The notes under the pieces: model-generated | What the model saw: only the letters and a program-made list of their open reading frames with translations | What the model was told of the DNA's origin: nothing | Database searches by the model: none | Origin: Treponema vincentii | GTDB taxonomy: Bacteria > Spirochaetota > Spirochaetia > Treponematales > Treponemataceae | Direction: 5' to 3' | Assembly: GCF_018336815.1 (NCBI RefSeq) | Contig: NZ_CP050497.1 | Location: forward strand, 558,001-622,000 | DNA: 64,000 bases | Shown here: one piece after another, positions 8,643-18,105 of the stretch | How positions within the stretch are numbered: position 1 is the stretch's first letter | How the letters are laid out: each line of letters opens with the position of its first letter | Made by a program: the position numbers and the translations under genes

Positions 8643-10448
8643 CTATTCGCTCTTGGTTTTGAGTACCGAAAGGAAGGCAGACTGCGGCAGCTCCACATCG
8701 CCGACCATCTTCATGCGCTTCTTTCCCTCTTTCTGCTTTTCAAGGAGCTTGCGTTTGCGGGTAATGTCGCCGCCGTAGCACTTTGCCAGCACGTCCTTGC
8801 GCACCGGATTAACCGTTTCCCGTGCGATAACTTGGCTGCCGATTGCGCCTTGAATAGCGATTTTGAACTGCTGGCGCGTAATTTCTTCCTTTAGCTGCTC
8901 GCACACGTGGCGCGCCTTGTTGTAGGCGTTGGGTTTATACGAAAGCTGCGCAAGTGCGTCCACCGGTTTGCCGTTCAGCAGAATATCAATTTTAACCAGC
9001 TCCGTCGGGCGCATTTCGATTACTTCATATTCAAACGACGCGTAGCCGCGGCTGATGCTTTTAAGCCGGTCGTAAAATTCAAACAGTACTTCCGCAAGCG
9101 GCATTTCATACGTAACCTCTACCCGTTTTTGGTCAAGGTAGTTCATATTGGTCTGCACGCCGCGTTTTTCGATGCAGAGGGAGATGATATTACCGAGGTA
9201 TTCCGTCGGGGTGATGATATTCGCTTTGATATACGGCTCATCCGCAGAAGCGATCTTACCTTCGTCGGGGTATTCGGCGGGGTTGTCGCAGATCATCGTT
9301 TCTCCGTTCCGCAGATGGATGCGATACTGCACGGACGGCGCGGTAAAGATAACCGCTTGGTCGAATTCCCGTTCAAGTCGCTCTTGCACAATCTCCAGAT
9401 GGAGCAGCCCCAAAAAGCCGCAGCGGAACCCGTGCCCAAGCGCAACGGAAGAGTCTTTTTCGTAGGTGAGGCTTGCGTCATTGAGCTTGAGCTTGTCAAA
9501 GGCATCGCGCAGCTGTTCGTAGTCGTTGGTGTCGACGGGATACACGGAAGAAAACACTACGGGCTTAACCGCTTTAAACCCTGCACGGGGTTCCGCACAG
9601 GGGCGTGCCGCATCGGTGATCGTGTCGCCGACTTGCACATCGGAGACTGTTTTAATCCCCGCGATAATGTAGCCGACTTCTCCGGCACGGAGAGAATCCC
9701 GCTGCACAAGGTCAAGGATAAAAACACCGGTTTCTTCTACACGGTATTCCGCATTGCTGTGCATAAAGCGGATGGTCATTCCGGGCGTTACCGTCCCTTC
9801 AAACACCCGCAGGTGGATAATAACGCCGCGGTATGCGTCGTAGTGGCAGTCGAAGATGAGCGCCTGCAAGGGCGCTTCTGCAGAACCGGTCGGCGGCGGA
9901 AAGTGTTTTACAATAGCTTCAAAAAGCGCATCGATATTTTTGCCGGTCTTTGCCGAAACCGCAACGGCGATATCGGAATCAAGCCCTAAATCGTGATCAA
10001 TCTGAGCAGACACTGCCGGAATATCCGCCGCCGGTAAATCGATCTTGTTGATGACCGGCAGAATTTCGAGGTTATGCTCAAGCGCAAGGTACATATTGGA
10101 AAGTGTTTGAGACTCCACACCCTGCGTCGCATCTACAATCAAAATTGCCCCCTCGCAGGATGCAATAGCGCGGGAGACCTCATACGTAAAGTCAACGTGT
10201 CCGGGAGTGTCGACAAAGTTTAAAAGATAATCCTGCCCGTCGGCGGCACGGTACGGGATGGTAACCGCTTGGCTTTTGATAGTGATGCCGCGCTCCCGTT
10301 CAATGTCCATGTTATCGGTCATCTGCGCCCGATAATAGCGTTCGTCGATAACCTTTGCTTTTTCTATAAGACGGTCGGCAAGCGTAGACTTTCCGTGATC
10401 GATATGAGCAACAATACAAAAATTGCGGATATGGTCGATTGAATACAT
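8643..10448 (-). CDS. lepA: Elongation factor 4 (LepA) GTPase
   Basis: The start at 10448 is chosen because GAGAACCT lies just upstream and the protein then begins MYSIDHIRNFCIVAHIDHGK, the usual LepA N-terminus; a TTG-type extension to 10496 is less likely. It has 601 residues, which is normal. It shows P-loop AHIDHGKST, switch I RGITIKSQ, DTPGH, NKIDLP, then the EF-G-like domains and the LepA-specific C-terminal domain (LLEKQKEGKKRMKMVG). It promotes ribosome back-translocation or recovery under stress and possibly 30S assembly. Confidence 0.97.
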   Translation of the reverse strand: MYSIDHIRNFCIVAHIDHGKSTLADRLIEKAKVIDERYYRAQMTDNMDIERERGITIKSQAVTIPYRAADGQDYLLNFVDTPGHVDFTYEVSRAIASCEGAILIVDATQGVESQTLSNMYLALEHNLEILPVINKIDLPAADIPAVSAQIDHDLGLDSDIAVAVSAKTGKNIDALFEAIVKHFPPPTGSAEAPLQALIFDCHYDAYRGVIIHLRVFEGTVTPGMTIRFMHSNAEYRVEETGVFILDLVQRDSLRAGEVGYIIAGIKTVSDVQVGDTITDAARPCAEPRAGFKAVKPVVFSSVYPVDTNDYEQLRDAFDKLKLNDASLTYEKDSSVALGHGFRCGFLGLLHLEIVQERLEREFDQAVIFTAPSVQYRIHLRNGETMICDNPAEYPDEGKIASADEPYIKANIITPTEYLGNIISLCIEKRGVQTNMNYLDQKRVEVTYEMPLAEVLFEFYDRLKSISRGYASFEYEVIEMRPTELVKIDILLNGKPVDALAQLSYKPNAYNKARHVCEQLKEEITRQQFKIAIQGAIGSQVIARETVNPVRKDVLAKCYGGDITRKRKLLEKQKEGKKRMKMVGDVELPQSAFLSVLKTKSE

Positions 10449-10512
10449 AGGTTCTCTATAGTATTGGAAATACGGGCGGCTGTCCAGAGCGCGCATTTAT
10501 AGCTATGAATTC

Positions 10513-11505
10513 TTAATTATGAATTATTTCGATGAGTAGGGCGCATTCAGCTTCCGCTTTTTCGGCAATGCGCGGGACTTGTTTAAGCATATCCTGAGAA
10601 ACGGCAGTATAGTTGCGGATTAGATCAGTGGGGGTACTTGCAAAGCGCTGTTGTTCCAGCATAGCATAAAAGATGTAAAATAGATCGGCAATATTTCGTT
10701 TTGGAGCAAATAGTTCCGTAAGGGTTTTCGTTAACTCCGTGTATGTCGCGCTTAAAAAATATGCTTCATCCTTTGTTGGGGCTTCACAGGTATTGTCCAT
10801 ATACAAAGCCCATATATAGTTGCGAAGGCAGCGATCAATGCCCGCATACCAGCTTTCTATGGCGCTTTTCGTATTTTGAGAAACTTCGCCGGCAATCGAG
10901 TTCATATCCGCAGAAACCGGATTTGTATCGAAAGCTGCACCGAGCGGAGGCATGTGTTTTTGAATTTTCCGTGCTGCTTTATATAATCGCTTTAGCTGCT
11001 TACGCAGTACCGCCAGCCGTTTTCTTGCCGTGCCAAGTGTTTTTTTTCGTAGTTTACGAAGCAGCAGCCATACTCCGGTACCTACCGCCGCAAGCAGCCC
11101 GACACTTATAATCGCCGCGCCGTATAATAAAAAATCGGTTCCCGGCGGTAATAGCGGCGGCTTCGGCGGCTGAAGGCTTACCCGTTCGCCGGTTCCTAAG
11201 AGTGAAGAAACGGAGATTGCCGGAAGTTTACGGTGTAATTGTAAGAAAGTAAGAGCGGGGAACTCAATTTCGCCTGTTTCCCATGGGACGAATGTAATGG
11301 CGAGGTAGTACCCTGTTTCCCGTTTCACAATCATGATTTCGTTGATTGTCATTACGTCGCTTTGCGTCATGCCTTTAAGCGGAATAGGTACGGCAGCAGT
11401 AAAGCCGCTCGCGGTTAAAGATTTGTATTCTTTTTCGGACAACGGGAAAAGAAACTGCGCCGTATCGCCGACAAAGATACGCTGAGGAATGAGTACCCCG
11501 TTCAT
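10513..11505 (-). CDS. Membrane protein partner of DUF58 protein (BatD-like)
   Basis: 330 residues, not assigned to a precise family. An N-terminal beta-rich part (IPQRIFVGDTAQFLFPL...) looks like the oxygen-tolerance (BatD) first domain. One transmembrane segment follows at about 127-150 (FLLYGAAIISVGLLAAVGTGVWLL), then a very basic stretch and a helical cytosolic domain. Its ATG overlaps the stop of the DUF58 gene by 4 bp, so the two are translationally coupled. That pairing is typical of MoxR-associated/Bat operons of spirochaetes. The MoxR ATPase itself is not in this window. The function in T. species is unknown. Confidence 0.55.
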   Translation of the reverse strand: MNGVLIPQRIFVGDTAQFLFPLSEKEYKSLTASGFTAAVPIPLKGMTQSDVMTINEIMIVKRETGYYLAITFVPWETGEIEFPALTFLQLHRKLPAISVSSLLGTGERVSLQPPKPPLLPPGTDFLLYGAAIISVGLLAAVGTGVWLLLRKLRKKTLGTARKRLAVLRKQLKRLYKAARKIQKHMPPLGAAFDTNPVSADMNSIAGEVSQNTKSAIESWYAGIDRCLRNYIWALYMDNTCEAPTKDEAYFLSATYTELTKTLTELFAPKRNIADLFYIFYAMLEQQRFASTPTDLIRNYTAVSQDMLKQVPRIAEKAEAECALLIEIIHN

Positions 11506-12467
11506 AATGCCGTATCCGCTTGCGGCCGGTATCGGCTAAAGGGGTGAGCACCGTATTTGCCGGTCAAAAAAAATTGATTTAAGAGCTTTACCGTATTGCC
11601 GTCGTATGGTAGCACGAGCGGATATGCTCCGCAGCGTATACAGGTGTTTTCCCATTGTTGGGTGTCTTCGGTTATACGGCGGATACGATCCTGCCGGAAC
11701 TGATGCGAATTGGTCGGTAATAGCCGCTCCAACCCCGTTTCGGGGTCGGCAAAGCGTAATATCCCTGCGGCGGGCAGCGCTTCATCATAAGGGGCTGTGA
11801 TACGGATTGCTGCAACGTCATGACGGCGCGCCAATAGACCCAACTCTTTTTCAAAATTTTCTACTTTAAAATCGGAGAGAATAATAACGAGCGCCCGCTG
11901 CCGTAGCAGCTTTGCCGCCGCTTCAAGCGCAGGCGCTAGGGCGGTTCCTTTGCTTTTAGCGCCCGAAACGGCAATCCGTTCCAGAGCGCTCAGTATATGC
12001 AAGCTTGGCTCTCTTCCGCGCCGGAGCTGGAATATTCGCGCAACCTTTCCGTCAAAAGCGAGGAGTCCCGTATAGCTATGTAAGTGTTCCGCTGCAAAGG
12101 TGATCAGCGCTGCTGCTTCCAATAGTTTTTCTTGCGGTGAATCAATAGTACAGCCTGCTTCCATCGAAGCGGAAACATCGGCAATCAAAAAAAGCCGCAA
12201 GTCCCGTTCTTCACGGTAGAGCTTCACAAAGGTTTTGCCGCTCCGTGCCATCAAGTTCCAGTCGATACTGCGGATATCATCCCCCGCTTCATATTCACGC
12301 AGTGCATCAAACTCAATGCCTCTGCCGCGAAAATGACTGCGGAAGCTTCCGGCTTGCATTCCCTGCGCGATGGAGAGCGCTGCCAGCTGTAACTGTTTTG
12401 ACCGTTCCGCTAAATAACCGGTTTTCATCTGCCTCGTATCCGGAATCGGCAGCTGCTTCGTGAGCAT
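11502..12467 (-). CDS. DUF58 domain protein (MoxR-associated, VWA-like)
   Basis: About 321 residues. The DUF58 signature is unmistakable: YEAGDDIRSIDWNLMARSG followed by KLYREERDLRLFLIADVSASM, a VWA-like metal-binding turn (D-S-A-S). The start is uncertain: ATG at 12467 has GGGGAG about 12 nt upstream, while a TTG at 12494 gives 9 more residues. DUF58 proteins work with MoxR AAA ATPases in envelope or stress functions. The gene lies 20 bp downstream of the argS stop and is coupled to the BatD-like gene that follows. Confidence 0.85.
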   Translation of the reverse strand: MLTKQLPIPDTRQMKTGYLAERSKQLQLAALSIAQGMQAGSFRSHFRGRGIEFDALREYEAGDDIRSIDWNLMARSGKTFVKLYREERDLRLFLIADVSASMEAGCTIDSPQEKLLEAAALITFAAEHLHSYTGLLAFDGKVARIFQLRRGREPSLHILSALERIAVSGAKSKGTALAPALEAAAKLLRQRALVIILSDFKVENFEKELGLLARRHDVAAIRITAPYDEALPAAGILRFADPETGLERLLPTNSHQFRQDRIRRITEDTQQWENTCIRCGAYPLVLPYDGNTVKLLNQFFLTGKYGAHPFSRYRPQADTAL

Positions 12468-12513
12468 CTGCGCAGCTGTCCGCTCCCCGTACAATTGTTA
12501 AAAGGCTGCTCGC

Positions 12514-14277
12514 TTACATAACCTCAAGGAAGGGAACAATCACAAGTCCTGTTGCATTTTTCAGTACGATATATACGGCTTTTGCAAGCGCAAGCCGGGT
12601 TGCAGCAACATCGGGATCTTCCGCACTGAGGATGGGGCAGTCATGATAGAAGCGGCTAAACAGCTTGCAGAGGTCGTAAAGATAGCTTGTTATCAGCATC
12701 GGTGCATACTGGGCGGCGGCCTTGTCTACTTGAGCGGGAAATTCTTCCAGTTTTTTCAGTAATTCCCATTCTATATCGGAGCTAAGCAGTTCCGGCTTGC
12801 AAACGCCTGCCTTCGCTTTTTTGCCTTCTTCAGTATCAGCCTTGCGTAAAATAGAAGAAATACGGGCGCCCATGTATTGGATATAGGGACCGGTGTTGCC
12901 GTTGAACGAAAGAGATTCGGAAGCATTGAACAGCATATCTTTTATCGTGTCTACTTGAAGCAAGAAGTAGTGCAATGCACCGAGTGCGACTTTTTCCGCG
13001 ACTTCTTCAGGATTTCCTACCGCGTCTTCGCGTCCCTTGGAGGCGATCTCCTTTAACGCGCTATTTTTAAGTTCGGTAATAAGATCGTCCGCATCGACAA
13101 CGGTACCTTCGCGGCTCTTCATTTTACCTTCAGGCAAGTTCACCATACCATAAGCGAGGTGATACAAACCGGCATACCAATCATAGCCAAGCAGCTTCAT
13201 AATATAGAAGAGTACTTTAAAATGGTAAATTTGTTCATTACCTACGACGTAGATGAGCTTGTCAAACGGCCATTCACCGTGGCGGGTTATTGCAAGTCCG
13301 ATATCTTGCGTAATGTACACCGACGTTCCGTCTCCGCGCAGTAACAGTTTCTTTTCAAACCCGAGTGCTTTAAGGTCAACCCAAATGGATCCGTCCTCGT
13401 CTTTGTAGAAGATACCTTTTTTTAAGCCTTCCATAATTTCAGCGCGACCTTTGCGGAATACATCGCTTTCAAAGAAAAGCTTATCGAACGAGACACCCGT
13501 GCGTTTATATGTTTGTTCAATACCCTGCAGCGCCCAGCCGTTCATCGTCTTCCACAGCTTCATTGTTTCAGGATCGCCCGCTTCCCATTTTCGCAGCATC
13601 TCCTGCGCTTCATCTTCGGCTTCGGGATGATCTTTGCTGTATTTGTGAAACTGAACATACATATCGCCGACAAACTTATCGGGTTTTATGCCTTCCTTTA
13701 CAGGATCGATACCGTTTCCGAAAAGTTTATACGCGAGCATCGATTTACAGATGTGTACGCCGCGGTCGTTGATGATGTTGGTTTTGTATACATCCGCTCC
13801 GCTGAACTGGAGAATGCGGGAGAGGCTTTCGCCGATAGCGTCATTACGCAGGTGTCCGAGGTGTAGCGGTTTATTGGTGTTAGGGCTTGAAAACTCAACC
13901 ATGATTTTTTTACCGGCAAGGGTCGTTGTCTTTCCGTAGTTTTCATTCTCGCTAATAATGGTGTTGAGAATCTGAGCAGCCGTTTCACCCTTGGGCAAAA
14001 AGACGTTAATATACGGCCCCACCGCTTTCACTTCTCCCTTTCCTTTGAGGGCAGCATCGGCTTGCAGCTTGGGTAACAGTTCCGTTGCTATTTTAGCAGG
14101 AGCGGAACGCAATGTTTTTGCAAAACTAAAAAGCGGAAAACCTAAATCGCCCAGATTCGGATCGGGTGGCGTTTCCATTGCAATTCGCTCCGCCGTAACG
14201 GCTTCGGCGCCTTCAGGCAGCATCGATGTAAGTGCGCGTGCAATACTTTCTTTCCATAATAACCGTATATCGTTCAT
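12514..14277 (-). CDS. argS: Arginyl-tRNA synthetase
   Basis: 587 residues. It has an N-terminal Add1-like domain and a class I catalytic domain with the HIGH-type motif HLGHL (139-143) after SPNTNKP. GKMKSREGT stands in the place of KMSKS, as usual in ArgRS, and a C-terminal DALR anticodon-binding domain ends in IVPFLEVM. GAGGTAATT precedes the ATG. It charges tRNA-Arg in the cytosol. It is divergent from the arc operon (320 bp apart), so arginine charging and arginine breakdown share an upstream region. Confidence 0.97.
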   Translation of the reverse strand: MNDIRLLWKESIARALTSMLPEGAEAVTAERIAMETPPDPNLGDLGFPLFSFAKTLRSAPAKIATELLPKLQADAALKGKGEVKAVGPYINVFLPKGETAAQILNTIISENENYGKTTTLAGKKIMVEFSSPNTNKPLHLGHLRNDAIGESLSRILQFSGADVYKTNIINDRGVHICKSMLAYKLFGNGIDPVKEGIKPDKFVGDMYVQFHKYSKDHPEAEDEAQEMLRKWEAGDPETMKLWKTMNGWALQGIEQTYKRTGVSFDKLFFESDVFRKGRAEIMEGLKKGIFYKDEDGSIWVDLKALGFEKKLLLRGDGTSVYITQDIGLAITRHGEWPFDKLIYVVGNEQIYHFKVLFYIMKLLGYDWYAGLYHLAYGMVNLPEGKMKSREGTVVDADDLITELKNSALKEIASKGREDAVGNPEEVAEKVALGALHYFLLQVDTIKDMLFNASESLSFNGNTGPYIQYMGARISSILRKADTEEGKKAKAGVCKPELLSSDIEWELLKKLEEFPAQVDKAAAQYAPMLITSYLYDLCKLFSRFYHDCPILSAEDPDVAATRLALAKAVYIVLKNATGLVIVPFLEVM

Positions 14278-14461
14278 AATTACCTCACTTATAGGAACCG
14301 CTAAAAGATTTCGTTTTTAGAGATGCCTTTGTGTTTCTGATTTAGGAAAAACCTCCGGAATTATCGATTGTAAGAGGCTCATATCAGTATAGAAAATTCC
14401 GTGGCTTAGTGCAAGAGTATTTATAATTATGAATTTGCTCTAATTTTATTGTAAATTTTGC

Positions 14462-14489
14462 TTGCATTTAAGAAAAACTGTGTTATAAT
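14462..14489 (+). promoter_or_regulatory. Promoter of the arc operon
   Basis: TTGCAT (14462-14467), 16-bp spacer, TATAAT (14484-14489). The predicted leader is about 100 nt and includes a small hairpin GCGGTA...TACCGC before the AGGAGG at 14587-14592. The rest of 14278-14461 holds a short inverted repeat, CTAAAAG...TTTTTAG, near 14300 and nothing else that I recognise. Confidence 0.65.
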
Positions 14490-14597
14490 TATTTCTATCT
14501 TTTGCAGGGAGACACGGCTGATAGTGTTTTTTTACGCGAAGCAGCCTTTGGGCGGTATAGTTACCGCATCCTGCACTATAAGTTATAGGAGGCTTAT

Positions 14598-15824
14598 ATG
14601 TCCGTATTAAGTGTTACCAGTGAAATTAAAACACTGCGTAAAGTATTGCTTCATAGGCCTGGTGCCGAACTACTTCATTTAACTCCCGACACCTTAGGCG
14701 AACTGCTGTTTGACGACATTCCGTTCTTAAAAGTCGCTCAGGCAGAACACGACGCCTTTGCCAAGATTTTGAGAGATAACGGAGCCGAAGTTCTGTACCT
14801 CGAAGACCTTGCCGCAGAAGCAATTAAAAAACCGGAAATTAGAACAAAGTTTATTGAGCAGTTTATTAACGAAAGCGATGTTTATTCCGAAAAACACAAG
14901 GAAAGCATTCGCGAACTGCTGAACAACATCAAAGATAACAAACAACTGATTTTAAAAACGATGGAAGGTATTGATATTAAAGAACTTAATATCAAAGGTA
15001 ATGCCTCGTTGGTAGACTTCGTTGCCGATTCCGATTCGTCAATGGTTGTCAATCCTATGCCTAACCTGTATTTTACCCGCGATCCTTTTGCTACAATCGG
15101 AAACGGTGTAAGCTTGAATAGAATGTTCTCCGTTACTCGTAACCGTGAAACAATCTATGCCGAATATATCTTTAATCATCATCCCGATTATGCCGGTAAA
15201 GTACCCAAGTTCTACGATCGCTATGATCCGCCCCACATTGAAGGCGGCGATATCCTCAATATAAATGAAAAAGTTTTAGCCATCGGTATTTCCCAGCGTA
15301 CAACTGCAAATGCCATCGATATTATCGCAAAAAAGATTTTCTTTAACAGCGATTCAAAGATTGAAACGATCCTCGCGTTTGATATTCCGGTAAGCCGCGC
15401 ATTTATGCACTTGGATACGGTCTTTACACAGATCGATCACGACAAGTTCACAATCCATCCCGGTATTCTCGGCCCGCTCCGCGTATTCACCATTACCAAA
15501 GGCGCTACGAAAGGCGAGTTGAAGATCGTAGAAAATGATACGACGCTCGAGAAAACGCTTGCTCAGTACACCGGTACCGGCCATGCAGAACTGATTCAGT
15601 GTGCAGGCGGCGACAAGATTGCTGCAGCGCGTGAGCAGTGGAACGACGGTTCAAACACACTGTGTATCGCTCCCGGAACAATCGTTGTATACGAAAGAAA
15701 TGATGTTACCAACGAGATTCTCGCAAAGCGCGGACTGAAAGTTTTGACTATGCCGAGCGCCGAGCTTTCACGCGGACGCGGCGGTCCCCGCTGTATGAGT
15801 ATGCCGCTCGTACGCGACAACTAA
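14598..15824 (+). CDS. arcA: Arginine deiminase
   Basis: 408 residues. Family blocks are present: [13 protein letters not shown] (about 156-168), HIEGGDIL (213-220), [10 protein letters not shown] (271-280) and the catalytic Cys399 near the C-terminus in [14 protein letters not shown]. It hydrolyses arginine to citrulline and ammonia in the cytosol, the first step of the ADI pathway. It is preceded by a clear TATAAT promoter and AGGAGG. The next gene, arcB, follows after a 166-bp hairpin-rich spacer. In spirochaetes this pathway gives ATP and acid protection. Confidence 0.97.
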   Translation: MSVLSVTSEIKTLRKVLLHRPGAELLHLTPDTLGELLFDDIPFLKVAQAEHDAFAKILRDNGAEVLYLEDLAAEAIKKPEIRTKFIEQFINESDVYSEKHKESIRELLNNIKDNKQLILKTMEGIDIKELNIKGNASLVDFVADSDSSMVVNPMPNLYFTRDPFATIGNGVSLNRMFSVTRNRETIYAEYIFNHHPDYAGKVPKFYDRYDPPHIEGGDILNINEKVLAIGISQRTTANAIDIIAKKIFFNSDSKIETILAFDIPVSRAFMHLDTVFTQIDHDKFTIHPGILGPLRVFTITKGATKGELKIVENDTTLEKTLAQYTGTGHAELIQCAGGDKIAAAREQWNDGSNTLCIAPGTIVVYERNDVTNEILAKRGLKVLTMPSAELSRGRGGPRCMSMPLVRDN

Positions 15825-15836
15825 ATCATACATTTT

Positions 15837-15951
15837 GTGCGAAATTTTATTCAAAATTTTGCACTCGTTTTCCAGAAATGGGAAGCGTCTTCGTACGAAT
15901 AAGTATTGGAGGCGTTTCCCTTATTCTTTACTGCCTGCAAGGGAGCAGGCA
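15837..15951 (+). repeat. Three consecutive hairpins between arcA and arcB
   Basis: GTGCGAAATTTT...AAAATTTTGCAC (15837-15864) belongs to a small family also seen at 26590 and 43458. It is followed by GGGAAGCGTC/GGCGTTTCCC (15890-15920) and TGCCTGC/GCAGGCA (15932-15951). No T run follows, so these look more like mRNA processing or stability structures that could set the ArcA to ArcB ratio. Confidence 0.6.
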
Positions 15952-15990
15952 TCAATTTAGCGCTATGTATAACAATAGCAAGGAGTTTTT

Positions 15991-16983
15991 ATGGGTGTGA
16001 ATCTTTTAGGACGCAGCTTCTTAAAGTTATTGGATTTCAGCTCAGCAGAGATCAGGTATTTGTTGGATCTTTCAAAAGAATTAAAAAAGTTGAAGATGAC
16101 ACATACCCCGCACGATCACTTAAAAGGAAAAAACATCGTATTGCTGTTTGAAAAAACCTCAACACGCACACGCTGTTCTTTTGAAGTCGCCGCAATGGAT
16201 TTAGGTATGGGTTCAACCTTCCTTGATCCGGCAAGCTCCCAAATGGGACATAAAGAAAGCATCGAAGATACCGCACGGGTTTTAGGCCGTATGTACGACG
16301 GTATCGAATATCGCGGATTCAGCCAAGAGATTGTTGAAAAACTGGCAAAATATGCAGGCGTACCGGTTTGGAACGGATTAACCAACGAATTCCATCCCAC
16401 TCAGATGCTCGCAGACGTACTCACCGTTGAAGAGCACTTCGGTCATTTGAAAGGTATCAAGCTGACGTTTGTCGGCGATGCTCGCAATAACGTTGCCAAT
16501 TCATTGATGATTGTCTGCGCAAAGATGGGTATGCACTTTACCGCATGCGGCCCCAAGGATCTGTTCCCCGCAGCCGACTTAGTAAAGACTGCTGAAGCGA
16601 TTGCAAAAGAGACCGGCGCAACCATCACCCTTACCGATGATGTAGAAAAAGGCTGTAAAGATGCAGACGTATTGTACACCGATATATGGGTATCGATGGG
16701 TGAACCCGACAGCGTATGGGAATCCCGCATTAAGTTGTTGAGTAAATATCAGGTGAACAAGAAGATGATGGCTCTGGCTAACCACAATGCTATCTTCCTG
16801 CACTGCTTGCCCTCGTTCCACGATTTGAACACAAAAGTCGGACGCGAAGTAAATGAAAAATTCGGTATTCCTGAAATGGAAGTAAGCAACGAAGTCTTTG
16901 AATCGGTACAGTCAAAAGTGTTCGATCAGGCTGAAAACCGCATGCATACCATTAAAGCGGTTATGTATGCAACCTTAAAATAA
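15991..16983 (+). CDS. arcB: Ornithine carbamoyltransferase (catabolic)
   Basis: 330 residues starting [10 protein letters not shown], with AAGGAG 7 nt before the ATG. The carbamoyl-phosphate loop FEKTSTRTR lies at 53-61, with a second loop HPTQMLAD and the ornithine/catalytic motif HCLPSFHD. In the ADI pathway it runs in the phosphorolytic direction, citrulline to ornithine plus carbamoyl phosphate. The arc context supports arcB over anabolic argF, though sequence alone cannot separate the two. Confidence 0.95.
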   Translation: MGVNLLGRSFLKLLDFSSAEIRYLLDLSKELKKLKMTHTPHDHLKGKNIVLLFEKTSTRTRCSFEVAAMDLGMGSTFLDPASSQMGHKESIEDTARVLGRMYDGIEYRGFSQEIVEKLAKYAGVPVWNGLTNEFHPTQMLADVLTVEEHFGHLKGIKLTFVGDARNNVANSLMIVCAKMGMHFTACGPKDLFPAADLVKTAEAIAKETGATITLTDDVEKGCKDADVLYTDIWVSMGEPDSVWESRIKLLSKYQVNKKMMALANHNAIFLHCLPSFHDLNTKVGREVNEKFGIPEMEVSNEVFESVQSKVFDQAENRMHTIKAVMYATLK

Positions 16984-17002
16984 AGCGAGCGTTACTACGA
17001 GT

Positions 17003-17947
17003 ATGAAAAAAGAAAGAATTGTTGTAGCGCTTGGCGGAAATGCACTGGGAAACAATCCGCAGGAGCAGCTTGCGTTAGTAAAAGAAACGGCAAAATCGAT
17101 TGTCGCATTGGCGGAAAGCGGCTATGAGATCGTTATCGGGCACGGTAACGGACCACAGGTCGGTATGATCAATTTGGCGATGGACTATGCAGCAAACGGA
17201 AGTGCGGGAACTCCAGCAATGCCGTTCGCCGAATGCGGAGCCATGAGCCAAGGATACATCGGCTATCATTTGCAGCAGGCAATCGGCGACGAACTGAAAC
17301 GTCGGAATGTTAAGCGCGATGTTGTATGCCTTATCACGCAGGTTTTAGTATCGGAAAACGATCCTGCGTTCACAAACCCCAGTAAGCCCATCGGTATGTT
17401 CTATACAAAAGAACAGGCTGATAAAATTAAGGCTGAAAAACCGGATCAAACATTTGTTGAGGATGCAGGCAGAGGCTACCGCCGCGTAGTTCCGTCGCCG
17501 CAGCCGGTCGCGATTATCGAGCGTCCCGTTATCGAAGAGTTGGTTGCCGCAGGGCATATCGTTATTACCGTCGGAGGCGGCGGTATTCCGGTTCTGCAAA
17601 AAGCAGACGGTTTACACGGCGTTGATGCGGTTATCGACAAAGATAAATCCTGTGCAAAGCTTGCAGCGGATGTGAAAGCCGATAAGCTCGTCATTTTAAC
17701 GGCGGTAGAGCAGGTTTGTATCAACTTTAACAAACCCAATCAGCAGGCTTTAAGCAAACTGAACATTGCCGAAGCGGAAAAATACATTGCCGAAGGGCAT
17801 TTTGCAAAGGGCAGCATGCTCCCAAAGGTAGAAGCATGTTTACAGTTTGTCCGCAATCACAAAGAAGGACAAGCGGTTATTACCTCGCTGGCAAATGCGG
17901 GCAATGCGCTGAAAGGCGGTAACAGTACGGTTATTACCGCTAACTAA
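17003..17947 (+). CDS. arcC: Carbamate kinase
   Basis: 314 residues. It opens [12 protein letters not shown] and has [19 protein letters not shown] and the C-terminal [12 protein letters not shown] block of the amino-acid kinase family. It transfers phosphate from carbamoyl phosphate to ADP, the energy-yielding step of the ADI pathway. It starts 19 bp after arcB with no intervening promoter. Confidence 0.97.
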   Translation: MKKERIVVALGGNALGNNPQEQLALVKETAKSIVALAESGYEIVIGHGNGPQVGMINLAMDYAANGSAGTPAMPFAECGAMSQGYIGYHLQQAIGDELKRRNVKRDVVCLITQVLVSENDPAFTNPSKPIGMFYTKEQADKIKAEKPDQTFVEDAGRGYRRVVPSPQPVAIIERPVIEELVAAGHIVITVGGGGIPVLQKADGLHGVDAVIDKDKSCAKLAADVKADKLVILTAVEQVCINFNKPNQQALSKLNIAEAEKYIAEGHFAKGSMLPKVEACLQFVRNHKEGQAVITSLANAGNALKGGNSTVITAN

Positions 17948-17955
17948 TTTACGGT

Positions 17956-18040
17956 ACTGCGGATAAATATACGTTATTTACCGCAGTGCTTCCGGTTATT
18001 TCCGGTATTCCGGTTGAAAAGACGTTGTCTTTCTAACCGG
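17956..18040 (+). other. Two hairpins between arcC and yfcC
   Basis: ACTGCGG...CCGCAGT (17956-17987, extended by an A/T-rich stem) and CCGGTT...AACCGG (18010-18040, with an inner AAAGAC/GTCTTT stem) fill the spacer. Neither has a T run. They could separate the soluble enzyme genes from the membrane carrier gene by RNA processing. Confidence 0.5.
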
Positions 18041-18105
18041 AGCTTGCATCGTATAAGGATTGTATATCATGCAAACCGGTTTTTAAATAAATTGGAGGAA
18101 AAAAA

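Noticed and set aside
8907-9989. 360-codon plus-strand frame
   Set aside because: It is the antisense of lepA. Its length comes from the codon bias of the real gene.
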